Positions 1 to 10,896 of a stretch of 64,000 bases of DNA are shown piece after piece. The stretch's first letter is position 1. Each line of letters starts with the position of its first letter. Source of the stretch: Cryptomeria japonica. Its lineage: Eukaryota > Streptophyta > Pinopsida > Cupressales > Cupressaceae. The notes under the pieces were generated by a model. That model did not search any database. It was not told the DNA's origin and saw nothing but the letters and a program-made list of their open reading frames with translations. Both the position numbers and the translations under genes were made by a program. The DNA is taken from NCBI RefSeq assembly GCF_030272615.1, contig NC_081410.1, positions 257,473,533-257,537,532 on the forward strand, given 5' to 3'.

Positions 1-3000
1 TCTGATTAGTCTTCAAAACATATTTTTGGGCTAGGCCTATTTTTGCTGCATTATTCTTGTCAACTGCATTATGAGAAGTTGGCTTCACCTTGGGATTAGA
101 ATGATTGTTCCTCATAAAAAGCCCTCCTAGCCTTCCTTGGTTTGAAAGAGCACCCTTTGATCTTAAATCATAATCGTTCTTGGCTTGTTCTATTGCAACA
201 ACAATCAGTCATCTGATATCTTCCTTAGATGACCTTCTTAAGTTTAATTCTTCAAGTTGTGCATTAGTTGCATGTACCCTATAATCCTTTGTATCCTCGT
301 TATTAGAGAAGACCTCTTGCTTATGCCCTGAGCTCCATATTATTTGGGTATCAATGTATATTTCACCTCCATCATCCTTAGAATAATAATATCCAATGTT
401 ATCATGAAATGAACCAATTGAGATCATATTAACCATATTATCTTGCTCAATTCCCCCCTCCATGCAACTGGCATAAGTTTCATCTATTTCTTCCATGGTT
501 TTTGCAACTACACACTGGGTTTGTGCATGAGGTAAATTACACACAACACACCATGGATTTTCTTCAACAAAATGTGCTCTAGGCTTCTGGAGAGGATATG
601 GCATGTCTCTAGTACTTGAAGGCTTTGTATTAGAGACCACATGTTTTCCATCTTTCCAATTTGTATTGTAGGGCATATCATGTAACCTTGGTTTGTCATG
701 TCTTGGGTTATTTTGTCTGTCATGAGACAACCCCTTTTCATTCCTAGATATTTTATAAGTCAGATCTTTGAGTGCATTCATGACCTTGTCCATTTCATCT
801 TCCTCTTTTGGTTTCTTAATAGGATGTCCTTTGGGATTTTGCAGGATCCTTACATCATCTCTCTTAGTAGCCTTACCAAAAGCCTTTCTATTATTTTGTA
901 TGGTAAAGGCATCCTGAAATACATCACTGAGAGTAGGAGGGTTCTTAGATCTTAGTTCATATCCAATATTGGGGTCAAAAGAATCATAGTAAAAGACCAA
1001 ACACATATGATCAATCAGCTGCAATTGAGGTGGAATTTTAATAAACAACTTGATGAATCTATTGTTGAAAATTTACACCTCCTCATTGTGCCCCTTCTTT
1101 ATACTGGTCAGTTGATGAAGGGAAATATTTGGGTCCAAATGATCTCCATATTGGTCCTTAAACATTCTCTTGAAATCCTGGAAGGATCTAATATACAATT
1201 CAAGCAAAATTTGGTACCATTCCCTAGCATCGTCTGTGAGGGATTGCATAAACATTTTCATGAAAACATCTTCATGCTCAACCTCAAATTTATTCATTAT
1301 ATTTTTGAAGTATTGCAAGGTGTGTGCCCTTGGTCTCCTTGTGCTGTGCAATATAGTGCTCAGGTTTGAGACATGGCTTAACCGCCTCCTATGGATTCTA
1401 TAAGTCTAGTGGTTGTATCAGACATTAAGAGGTCGATATTTTGGTGCAACATCAACCACACTTGTAACAAGTGCTAACAGAGCTTGGTCGCAGGTTCAAA
1501 ACCCTTGCTTGCACTAGTGGGGATTGTTGCAAGGTGTGCACCCTTGGTCTCCTTGTGTTGTGTAGCATAGCTCTCGGGTTTGTGACATGGCTTAACCACC
1601 TCCTATGGATTCTTTAAGTATAGTGGTTGTATCAGGCATTAAGAGGTCAATCTTTTAGTGCAATGACAATGACACTTGTAACAAGAAGGCCCTAATGTGG
1701 TCTTCACCAGTGACTGCATTATTCTCTAAGAACTTTGGAATGAAATTCCTCAATTCATTGCTGGTAGCATTGGGATAACCTTGAATTCTAGTGAAATCAA
1801 TTTCTCTATACTTGTCTAATTGCATGGGTCTCCTTGAAAATTGATTATGAGGTTGATGTTGTGCTTGTTGTTGTTGTTGTTGCATATTTTCTTGGTTGAA
1901 CTAAAATAGAGGTATCTAATTATACTGCTAATTTTCATTGGCAAGATACTGCTGATATTGCAAGAAGTGCAAATATTGCTGATAGGCATTGTTACCCCCT
2001 GCAGGATTATATGGAGGATATTGTGGCAAGGGAAAATGTTGTGAATGTGGAGGAAATTGTGGGGGAGGGATGCTACCTCCAAACCTTGTCCTGTTAGTTT
2101 GGTTTAGTGCCATAGTCTACTACTGATTGACACACTACTGCTAACTAGTTGTTGCTTGATTAACATTGTTGGGTTGAGCACTCATAGAAGGCTGACTAGT
2201 GCTAGCAGGGATAAATGACACACTGACACACTAGGCATCCCAGTAGTCCATGGGTAAGACATGGGTATTGAGCTCATGGTAGCACTAGGTGCAACAACTT
2301 GAGTACTAGTAGTGGCCTGAGTATGACCTGTAAACTGTGATGTTGATCCACTAGTCATAGTGGCTTGGGAACTAACATTTGTGACAAGAGGTATAGAAGA
2401 AACACTGCTGATAGATACATTTGATAAAGGTACATAACTTGATATAGAACTAACATTTCCCATCGTAGACACAATAGGGGCCTGGTTTGTATTATTAGCA
2501 GAGTACCCCGCCATGGGTGGAAAAGATGAATAGGACTGAGAAGTCAGATTAAGGTTTTGTTGGGCCATCAACTCTCTTTCCCTAATGAGTCTCATCATGT
2601 CAGCCCAAGCCTTCATTTGATCAACTTGCCTCTGTAACTCCTCTACTGATTCTTCAGATGGGATTCCCAAAGTAGAACATACATTTGAATCAGTGAGATG
2701 GGCTTGGAATGGATCTTTAAAAGAGGAAAAACTCATTGATAAGGGGGGAACACTTATTACTTGTGAGTGAGATGTGTTTTGATTAAAACTAGCTTGTGCA
2801 TTAGCTAGTTGCTCAACATATCTAGCTTCACTTTCTCTCTAAAGTCTAATCCTTTCAAATTCAACATAAAGTTGATCCTGCCTAGCTTTAGCTTGAATAG
2901 GGTCCTCATAAAGGGGTTAGAAAATCTTTTATCCATTGAAGGGAAAGTAAAACTAGGAAAAAGGGCTTCTGTTGGGGGAGATCATCACTACTTGTATCTT

Positions 3001-3211
3001 CTACTTCTCTAGCAGAATAATATCCCTTAAAAATATATTTCCCCTTATCCCTAAGTTGTAGCTGGTGAGAACCTTCTACTTCACTTACAAGAGTTTCAAA
3101 ATTAATACTTATCAAATTGCTGATAGCTAGGTTTTTAGGATTACCTTTTGTCTTAACTATCCACCTTTCATTTTCTATGACTCTATTTTTGTGGTGGCTT
3201 CTTTGTTCCAT
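1..3211 (-). pseudogene. gag: decayed Ty3/gypsy gag polyprotein (Tat/OTA-like), runs off the left edge
   Basis: Minus-strand gag-like reading is spread over several frames: 3211-2906, 2736-2182, 2113-1928, 1885-1655, 1351-1073 and 1048-1. From N to C it has a charged start, a Ser/Thr/Val-rich linker, a Gln/Asn/Pro-rich stretch, then a capsid core (1885-1073) with the retrotransposon-gag pattern FMQSLTDDAREWY. After this comes a zinc-knuckle-like CX2CX3HX4C (CVVCNLPHAQTQC, near 510-550). Gag coats the genomic RNA in the virus-like particle. Frames shift repeatedly, and the core is split by an insertion at 1320-1685. The protease that should follow lies outside the window. Family assignment rests on the gag pattern and the nearby primer-like site; assignment to Tat specifically is inference. 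Confidence 0.75.
1320..1685 (+). mobile_element. tRNA-derived SINE-like insertion, one full and one truncated unit in tandem
   Basis: Two related units lie head to tail inside the gag core: 1320-1526 (207 bp) and 1534-1685 (152 bp, truncated). TTGCAAG precedes each unit (1313-1319 and 1527-1533), and the right edge reads TAACAAG. Removing 1320-1685 makes the gag reading continue in frame, so this is an insertion. Unit 1 has a pol III A box matching RRYNNARYGG (AGTCTAGTGG, 1403-1412) and a B box matching 10 of 11 positions (GGTTCAAAACC, 1493-1503). Unit 2 keeps the A box (AGTATAGTGG) but ends before the B box. The 80-bp box spacing is long for a tRNA head. No poly(A) tail is seen. SINE identity is likely but not proven. 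Confidence 0.55.
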
Positions 3212-3470
3212 CTTTCCCAGTTCTTGGTTTGAGCTATGCTTATGGTCTGATTCTTTCTTCCTAGTAATATGTTCACTCCTTCATGTAACAACCAGTGTTT
3301 CCTTTATCACTACTCATACGAACTTCTCAAGCTTCGAAAAGCTCAATAATTTTTTTTAGAGTCGCCACCCAGAACATGGATAACTTTCTTTATTTTTATT
3401 TGCAACAATGACTCTGATCCTATGGATAAGCTAATGAGTTGGAGGATACAACAAATATTCAACTGATTGT

Positions 3471-3488
3471 TCCCCAACGAAGTCACCA
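3471..3488 (-). other. primer-binding-site-like sequence of a gypsy element
   Basis: Read on the minus strand this is TGGTGACTTCGTTGGGGA. It resembles the TGGCGACTCCRCTGGGGA primer sites complementary to a tRNA 3' end in plant Tat/Ogre-type gypsy elements. It lies about 260 bp upstream of the gag reading that starts at 3211, as expected for a PBS. It also resembles the PBS of element F at 37687-37706. If real, the LTR should begin just above 3490. Confidence 0.5.
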
Positions 3489-4236
3489 ATCTATTGGTTT
3501 CCAAATCAACAGATCCCCAAACACTAAGGATTTAGCCACTTTCCTATCAACAAGTTCAATGCTAGATTTGGACAATGAACAAGATTCTATCACTAAGATT
3601 GCAATCTTCTATACTTTTGGCTCTGCAAGGCCAAGGCAAGTAGACCTTAACAGTGTCTAATGATTTTCAGACCTACTCATGGTTTGACACTGTTATATAA
3701 AGCAGATATCTCAATGAAAATAAACCTTCATATTTGGCTACGACATCAGTTTATACCTTATGTGCTTGCATTGAGATTGGCTATCTAAGCTAAAACTACT
3801 ACTATTACAAAAATATAAACGGTGAAATAAGAATGCAAAGGATAACAAGAGATATAAAAGGTGAAATAAGAATAGTTCTAAGATCTTAACTTGATCCGTG
3901 CCTGCCTAGGGTAAATAGAGTCCAATATACGAAATATCAGTTCTTGCTATGAAACACACTTCATGTACATTAGAACATATTATAACTTTCTTAATTTGTT
4001 CAGAATACCATAACAAAATGACTATTTACTTTAATCAAACACATATTACAGTAGTTCAGAAAATAGATTTTAACTCTCTTTGAAAGAGACCCAGATTCAA
4101 ACTACACATTCCTATTGGAGGAAGATAAATTCATATATCATTAATACATTAATTCATGCAACATGTGGATAGATTGTATAAGGAAACCATGAAATGATTT
4201 TCATTTCATTACTCATCAGAAATATCAGTTTACATT
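3489..4236 (-). other. non-coding stretch, possible LTR or leader of the left gypsy element
   Basis: About 750 bp without a convincing reading frame. It sits between the PBS-like site and the long ORF at 4237-7356. By position it could be a 5' LTR ending at the PBS or an untranslated spacer. I do not see clear TG...CA ends, a polypurine tract or a second copy in the window. Another short GGCGACTC match lies on the minus strand near 3360-3376. Confidence 0.3.
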
Positions 4237-7200
4237 TCAAGTGGACATCTGTAGTAAGGCTTTGAGCTTCTCATGTTGTATTTCCTGCTCTTCTATGACT
4301 AGTTTGGCAAAATGTGAAGTATGCATTGACACTGTAGTTGCCTTTGATGCAATTGTATCAACAAGGGTCCTCACCACTATATCACCTATCTTATACTCCA
4401 TTCCCCTCAAAACTATAGGCTTGTTTGTATTGGGAGCCTTAGACCATAGAGAAAAGACACTTATACTTGGGTTGACCCTAGACCCATGCTCTTTGAATTA
4501 TTGTGCATTTATGGGATCCTCCTGCCTCGTTACTTGATCAAGAATGCAAATCTTCTCAAGGTACCATCCTAGTACCAAGAGAATGCCACTCTTCTTAATT
4601 AACTCCCTTCCTTCCTCAGGAGTGCACCTCATGCTATTCTTATAAAAAAAATTGATTTCTTCTTTAGATAAATCATTAAGCTTTTCCCTTAACCAAAAAT
4701 ATTTAGATTCATCAGAATTAACAAAATTATCATCGAACAAGAAAATTTTAGAGGCAATTACCCTCTCATCCATCACTTCATCTTCAGGGATCACACTTGG
4801 GATGATTCCCTATCCAAATTAACTAATACATTTGCAGCTTCATCCTCTCTGAAGGCATCATGAGGAGGGGAAGGTGGTGGCACACTAGTACCAATTTATT
4901 CTACCGTAATGTCAACAAAAGTCAGAGATATTTTCTTTTCCTTTCTCCACCGTCCTTATGATCTTTGGACATGGCTGCCCTACTTCTAGAGTATCTTGCT
5001 GAGATGCAACTTGAGAGGACTCACTTGTCAAAACTTCCTTCCCCTTGTATTTTACTGAAGGGTCAAATGTAGGCCTCTCTTCCTCAACCCTACCGGATTG
5101 TTTGCCTTGCCTTTGGGCCAACTCATCTTCAATCAATTTATCAAAACTTCTAACCTTGCAAGACATCCTAGCAAAGTCAATGAGGATGTTGGCACAAGAT
5201 ACCTAGAATTTAGGGTCGACTTCTTTCCTTTCCCTCTCTAATTTACTAAAATAATTCCACTTCATCCTCCTTTGCAGGGCCTCAGAGGGGTATGCATTTA
5301 TAATTAAATCTTCCCTCTCATAAAAAATGGTGAGTGAAACCCCTCACTCTCAACTTATTTGTTCTAACATCATTTACATATCCCTCAGGGTCATAATGCC
5401 TTACCTGACCAACTTTGAGTTTGTAACTATTGAGAATGAATTCTTGTGCTTTATCAAGGGTGTCACACCCTGCACTGAATTCATTATATTTTATCATCCG
5501 GGGTAGACATTGTCCTTTCTTCTCTATTCTTATTTGTTCCTTCTCTGACCATAAAATCTGCCAAATGAAATCAATGAATTCCATCCTAGGTGTGACCATA
5601 ATGGGAAACATGTGAAGAGCCTGGTTGCATCCATAGACCCTTATCAATGTACACTTAGAGTAAAAGAAGAAACCCCCAAAATAATGGGTGAAGGCACCCT
5701 CAGGGTATTCTACATTGTTAGCTCTGGCACTTTTGACCCTTAAAACTTGTACTATGTATTTTGGGAGCCTGGTTAATTTGACTCCCATCATCATCAAAAT
5801 ACTCATGACAAAGAAATCAAAGAATGTACAATAATATGAATATTGGGACCCCCTATGCTATGTTTGGGTCCATATTTGCACTGGCTGGCTCTTATGTGTG
5901 TTTGGCTCAAAAAGATTCACCTTCAAGGATTCCGCCCAACTTTTCCTGTTCCGGTGAAGAATTAGGTGACACAACAATGAATAATGCTTGAACTTTAAAC
6001 CTTCTTTGAGGTTCCTTGCCTTGATTAAGCCCTCATGCAATTACTCTTGAATAATATCTGCAAAATCATATTTCATTTGTATCTGCATGTTGAATTTTTA
6101 TTTCCATCATCATATAATCCACTGGCATTACTGTCAATCCACAATCTTCTCCCAAAATCTGGCAAAGAGCATAGTAATTTTTTGTGAAATAATCCTCAAA
6201 AAGGGTCAAATCAAGTGGTTCCTTCTTTGAGTCATGAGGTAGATCTTTCCTCCTTTGTATAATCTCTTCAAAAAGAGAGGAAAAATCTTCTATCTATAGA
6301 AGTCCCTCTTGGAATAGTATTCCTTCTTTAACCTCTCCTTGTTTATCCTTTTAAGAGCACTCCTATCCAAATTGAAATACTTTACGATAGCATCTTTTGA
6401 TATATCAACCAGTACATGGTCTGTGGCCATTTTGACTGTCATGCTTTGATGACAATATTTTTTTGCCAATTCTCTAATCAACATTGGCTCCACAAATACA
6501 TTGGGGGCCACCAATTTCCCTAGATTCAGCCTCCATGGGTTTTAGACCAGGAAAAACTTATCTCTGTTTCCATAAAAATAGTAAAATATATCCCATCCCC
6601 TGTAATTTGTGTGAGCATCCCTGCATCCAGATTCATGATCATTAAATGTAACCTTCATGCCCTCCTGCATTGTTGAGCCATGAAAAAATTCAAGGAGGTC
6701 TTAGTGGAGGCTCCTTCCCTCCCTCTTTTTCCTTTTTTCCATTTCCTCAATTTGCTCCTCTACTTCTTTTGAAAAATTTTCAGCAGTTTTTTATGGAGCC
6801 AAGGGGACTAAAGCCTCTGAAGATTGCTCAAATTGATTGGGAGCTTGATCCCCTTTTGTAGGTGTCTACTTTGTTTTCTTAGGAGCCCGAGGTATGGATT
6901 TCTTTACAAGGGATTTCCTTTTCTTAGGCTCTGAGGCCTCTCCTTGTGGGTTTTGTTCTTAAGTGGGTGGATTCTCAACAAATGAAGCCTCTATAGATGG
7001 CTTTTGGGTAGAGGGATTTGTGAATGCTTTCCTCATATTTTGAGTGGGCTTGCTAGGTTTTGGAGGAGGGCTAGGGTCTTCTAATGAATCCTCTACAATA
7101 GAGACTACAATTGTCTTGGTTACCCTCTTTCTTTTTTGTTTAGGAGGGTTTTCCTTGGGTGGGGCACTAGGTTCAACTTCAGAGGCTACATTGGTGGCAA

Positions 7201-7356
7201 GAGGTGAGGTGGGGTTAGCAGCAAGTGCATTTGCAATCTTTGGTAGGGGGTAGACTATGGTGAGTGGGCTAGCGTGGGTGATTTTAGGGACAAAAGAGCT
7301 TGTCCTCGCGGGTTCTATCTTAGAGAAAATTAGGTGGGAGTGCTTTTAGATGCCAT
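4237..7356 (-). pseudogene. long decayed ORF of unknown function upstream of gypsy gag
   Basis: A minus-strand coding remnant of about 1,040 codons, running from an ATG at 7356 (MASKSTPT then a stop) to a TGA at 4237-4239. It is broken by several stops and at least two frame changes. The first ~180 codons are rich in Pro, Lys and Ser. A folded-looking middle part (about 6514-5318) includes DISKDAIVKYFNLDRSALK and YNEFSAGCDTLDKAQEF. The C-terminal part (5166-4237) is charged, then more structured. I do not recognise the family. Its place upstream of gag recalls ORF1 of Ogre-type elements. It could instead belong to a separate element, because a PBS-like site lies between it and gag. No catalytic motif is seen. 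Confidence 0.45.
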
Positions 7357-8205
7357 TTTAATGCCTTTGAAGTGGAGAGAAAGGAAAACACAATTCAAAC
7401 AGATAGGATCCTCCCGCAACTATTGAAATTAACACAATTTTCTCCTAAAAACCCTTGCAAATAACAAGACATGGGTTACAAAATGAAAATGTATGGTTTT
7501 GCAAGTAACTTACTAGTTTTAGGATGCAATTCGATTGCTTTGGATGTACTAGTTGTCTCTTCAATCACCTTGGAATCACTCTTGTTTCTCTTTGAATGTT
7601 GTGTGCTTCCAAATGTCTTTGAATTTCTCTTATATGGCACATACATTGATCACTTTTAATTCCTATGTGCATGGCATCCTGGGTTGGTGGCTCCAAAGTT
7701 TGAATTCAACCATTGATTGCACAAATGAATGGTTGAGATCACTCCTTCATTGTCCTTTCATTACTGACATGGAACGTAATAAATTTCCTTCGGCCACCTT
7801 TGAAAATTCTAAAATTTCAAAGCTTCAATGTTTCTCAAGTTCTTTCACGGGATAGCGAAGAGAACCATATCTCTTCTTCTTCATTGCCTCACATCACCTT
7901 TCTAAATTGGATTGTTCTCTTGTGTGGAAAATCTTTTCATCATCTTGATACATCCCGCTATCCCACGATATGTCACTTCTTCCTTAAAGGAACCTGTTAC
8001 TCTTTGTTCTCCAGTTTGAGCTCTATCGTTGCGTGACAACGGGGACAACTATCCCATTCCATTCCTTTTACCCTACATCATACTTCATGGGCTTTATTTA
8101 CCCTTGCGGGGCAACCTTTGTCCACATTTCCTATGTTCCCGCTAACTTGTGAGTTGCTTTGTTTAATTTTATATAGATTTTTATTCATTACTTGATAGTT
8201 ACTCC
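7357..8205. other. non-coding stretch with palindromic motifs, possible LTR
   Basis: No supportable gene. Near 7950-8110 there are short motifs such as GCTATCCCACGATATG, TTACCCTACATCAT and TTGCGGGGCAACC. They resemble the inverted TTATCCCACATG / GTGGGATAAG motifs at 10154-10600. Since the latter sit at the upper end of an LTR of element F, this stretch may be LTR of the left gypsy element. Confidence 0.3.
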
Positions 8206-8873
8206 ACGCACCAAACCAATCAAACAAAAATTATGTAAGATGCATCCATAGATGGCACTACTAGTGAAAGTTGAGCTTGAAAAGTTATTTGACATTGGCT
8301 TCATCAGACCAATTGACTATCTTGAATGGATTTCCAATCTTGTACCTATTAGAAAACCGGATGGCAACATAAGAATATGCACTTATTTTAGAGACATCAA
8401 CAAGGCTTGTCCCAAGGATGACTTCCCATTACCAAATATTAATTTAATCGTCGAACTTAATATAGGCCATGCAATATTATCACTTATGGATGGATTCTTT
8501 GGATATAATCAGAATAAGATAGCACCTAAATATCAACACAAGACAACATTCACATGTCCATTGTTGGAACGTTATGCCCTTTGGATTAAAAACTCAGGTT
8601 CCACATATCAGAGAGCCATGACAACAATGTTTCATGACATCATGCATATTACCATGGAGGATTATATAGATGACCTTTTGGGAAAATGAATTACAAGGGA
8701 AGAACATTTGGATATCCTATTAGTAGTCTTTGATCATTTGGAAAAGTATAAAATTAGAGTGAATACCAAGAAGTGTGTCTTTGGAGTGACCTCCGGGAAA
8801 CTCCTAGGATACATTGTCTCACAACGAGGTATTGAAGCAGATCTAGAAAAAGTCAGAGAAATCTTAGAGACGT
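8206..8873 (+). pseudogene. pol: Ty3/gypsy reverse transcriptase fragment
   Basis: Plus-strand RT fingers and palm of gypsy type: the region after the start reads VELEKLFDIGFIRPIDYLEW, then LVPIRKPDGNIRIC, YFRDINKACPKDDFPLP and the catalytic box YIDD (within EDYIDDLLGK, near 8660-8689). It continues through HLEKYKIRVNTKKCVFG to GYIVSQRGIEADLEKV and stops abruptly at 8873, where an LTR of element F starts with TGTTGTCACAAA. A stop precedes MALLVK and another follows LLGK. No protease before it or RNase H after it is recognised, so it is a truncated copy. Its missing 3' part is not seen beyond the other F LTR. Confidence 0.8.
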
Positions 8874-10200
8874 TGTTGTCACAAATGTTTGCACCCTGTG
8901 ATGATCAACCTTGTGAAACATGGAAACAACCTCCCAAGTATGGGACTTGCAGATTGTGAGGTTGAGTCTTTAGAGGATAGGTCAGCTTCCTATTCAATCT
9001 TAGTGCAAGTGTTGGACCAGCCCAACATTGGTAAAAATATTCTATGCTCTGACAGGGAAAAGGGAGAGAGAGAGAAGGGTTGCATGAAAGAAAGGAAAAA
9101 GGGTTTTCACTTAGACTAAAAGTTGATCTACCCCCACCTGTAACTGCACAAAACATCAATAAAACTACCCAAAAGATACACTAATTCCTATCTAAGTCTA
9201 GCTTTATAAGACCGAGTCAAGGTTGGAATTCTTAAGAATGGTAGAGGAACAAACAATTTTCTCAGATGCCACTATAAGAGGAGTCAACACTATCATAGAT
9301 GCTAAGAAAATAAGAAAAAGATGCATTCACACAAACAGGTAAGAGAAATACACAAATTTGCATAGATTGAAACAAGGTAAGGCAAGCAAATTCTATTAGT
9401 GTAGAGGAAAGGTAATTTTTACAATTGCAGGAGTCATAGACTAGTATAAGAGAAAAAAAGGATAAGATCCTTTGGAAAAAATACAAAATTTTCCTTTATA
9501 GTTGAGGCATAACTCAAATTTAACTACCGACTGAAACCTTAACCCTCCTAGGGTTAGGTTACAAAAATCTGCAAGAGGGAGGAGATCAAATCAACAAGAA
9601 GGATCTAATGGTGATAAAAAATCTCTCTGCAAGATGTCCTCTACCTCGGAAAGAGAAAAATAACCCATCAGTGAAGCAATCCTTGTCAACAAGAATGGAC
9701 GAGCACACTTGTAAGGACAAAAAGTCTCTGTTTTGCACTAAAGAGGGCATGGTGGCATAAAAAATTGGCCCACAGGATCCAATCTGGATTAAAGGTGAGA
9801 AAATTTGGTGGTTGGATTAGAATCTAACAAAGAATGAGACATTGACTGAGCAAGAAGAACATCTCAACCATCGAGTCGACAACAACCCACCTGAAAATTT
9901 TTAAATGCTAATGGCTAAGAGGAAGTTCAAATGCTAGCCATCGATTAGGAGATCTCGCGTGCAGATGGACACACAAAATTTTGCTAAGAGAGAACTCATG
10001 AAGAATAAGTCATGGTCGTCGGATCTAATTTTAGGTTGAGATAGATGGCCAAGATGCACCATAGGAAGGGAAGGCCTACTGGGCCCACAAGGTCATCCAC
10101 CATCGCTGACGTGGCCGCTGAGCCATTGGGCCCATCATCTGCTCCTCACCCCTCTTATCCCACATGTCCCTTATCCTTTTATTCTTCATAGTGTGGGATA
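8874..10200 (-). repeat. element F 3' LTR (upper boundary uncertain)
   Basis: Starts TGTTGTCACAAA on the plus strand and aligns over about 1.3 kb with 37710-39070. Shared landmarks are CACCCTGTGATGATCAACC, GGAAACAACCTCCC and GGCCTACTGGGCCCACAAG. The similarity fades near 10200, where a repeat array unique to this copy begins. The two LTRs show many substitutions and small indels, so the element is old. Confidence 0.7.
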
Positions 10201-10600
10201 AGGAATGCCACATATTTTGCCTTTGGAACTGCTTACCGCACACGACCTTATGCCTTGGTCACTTTGCCTTGCGGGACAAGAAAAATTGCTTATGGGTTTC
10301 TTACCCCACACGACCTTCATTCACTGAAGTTTACTCTTGCGGGACAACAAAAGAACACCTTATTTTTTATTCCTTATCCTGTGTGATGTTGCACCATCCA
10401 CATTTCTCTCTTATCTCGCATGACCCCCCATTTGCCTTTCTACACCTTGCAAGATAAGAAAAATGCTTATCGTTCTTATCTTGCATGATGTCACATTGCG
10501 CCTTGATCTTGGTGTGGGGTAAGGAAGGGGAGCACTATCTTTGCTTTCTCTCTTATCCCACATGACCCTTTTGATCTCTTCTTTGGCCCCATGGGATAAC
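10154..10600. repeat. array of about seven ~70-bp units with alternating inverted motifs
   Basis: A motif close to TTAYCCCRCAYGACC starts at 10154, 10233, 10301, 10373, 10411, 10475 and 10552. Between copies are inverted counterparts such as GTGTGGGATAAGG (10191), TTGCGGGACAAG, GGTGTGGGGTAAGG and CCATGGGATAAC. Units are degenerate. The array lies at the upper end of the F 3' LTR; the F 5' LTR has only one degenerate unit near 39031. Confidence 0.6.
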
Positions 10601-10619
10601 AAAAGGAATTACTACCAAC

Positions 10620-10896
10620 CAAATAACACGTTGCGGTAAATAGCTTGATGCAGTCAATAACACACGATGACGATACAAGATGGCGAATAACACAACATGT
10701 TATTCACATGAGATGGTGGTGTTACTACAAGGCATGAGTTGATAACATATTTTGTTATTGACACCGACATAACCTTTGTGTTATGTGCTCTAAAAAATAT
10801 AAGGAAGCAACTAACTCTATTGAGTGCGATAACACGACATGTTAGCCGCACCAACTAACATAATGTGTTATATGATACTGAACTTTATGAACTGAT
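10620..10896. repeat. cluster of short TAACA...TGTTA palindromes
   Basis: Non-coding stretch with repeated inverted motifs: AACACAACATGTTATTC, ATAACATATTTTGTTAT, ATAACCTTTGTGTTATG, GATAACACGACATGTTAG and TAACATAATGTGTTA. They lie between the array above and the solo LTR, probably in the 3' untranslated region or LTR edge of element F. Confidence 0.45.

Noticed and set aside
10164-10457. plus-strand frame of 97 codons
   Set aside because: It runs through the inverted repeat array at 10154-10600; the apparent protein reflects repeated DNA motifs.
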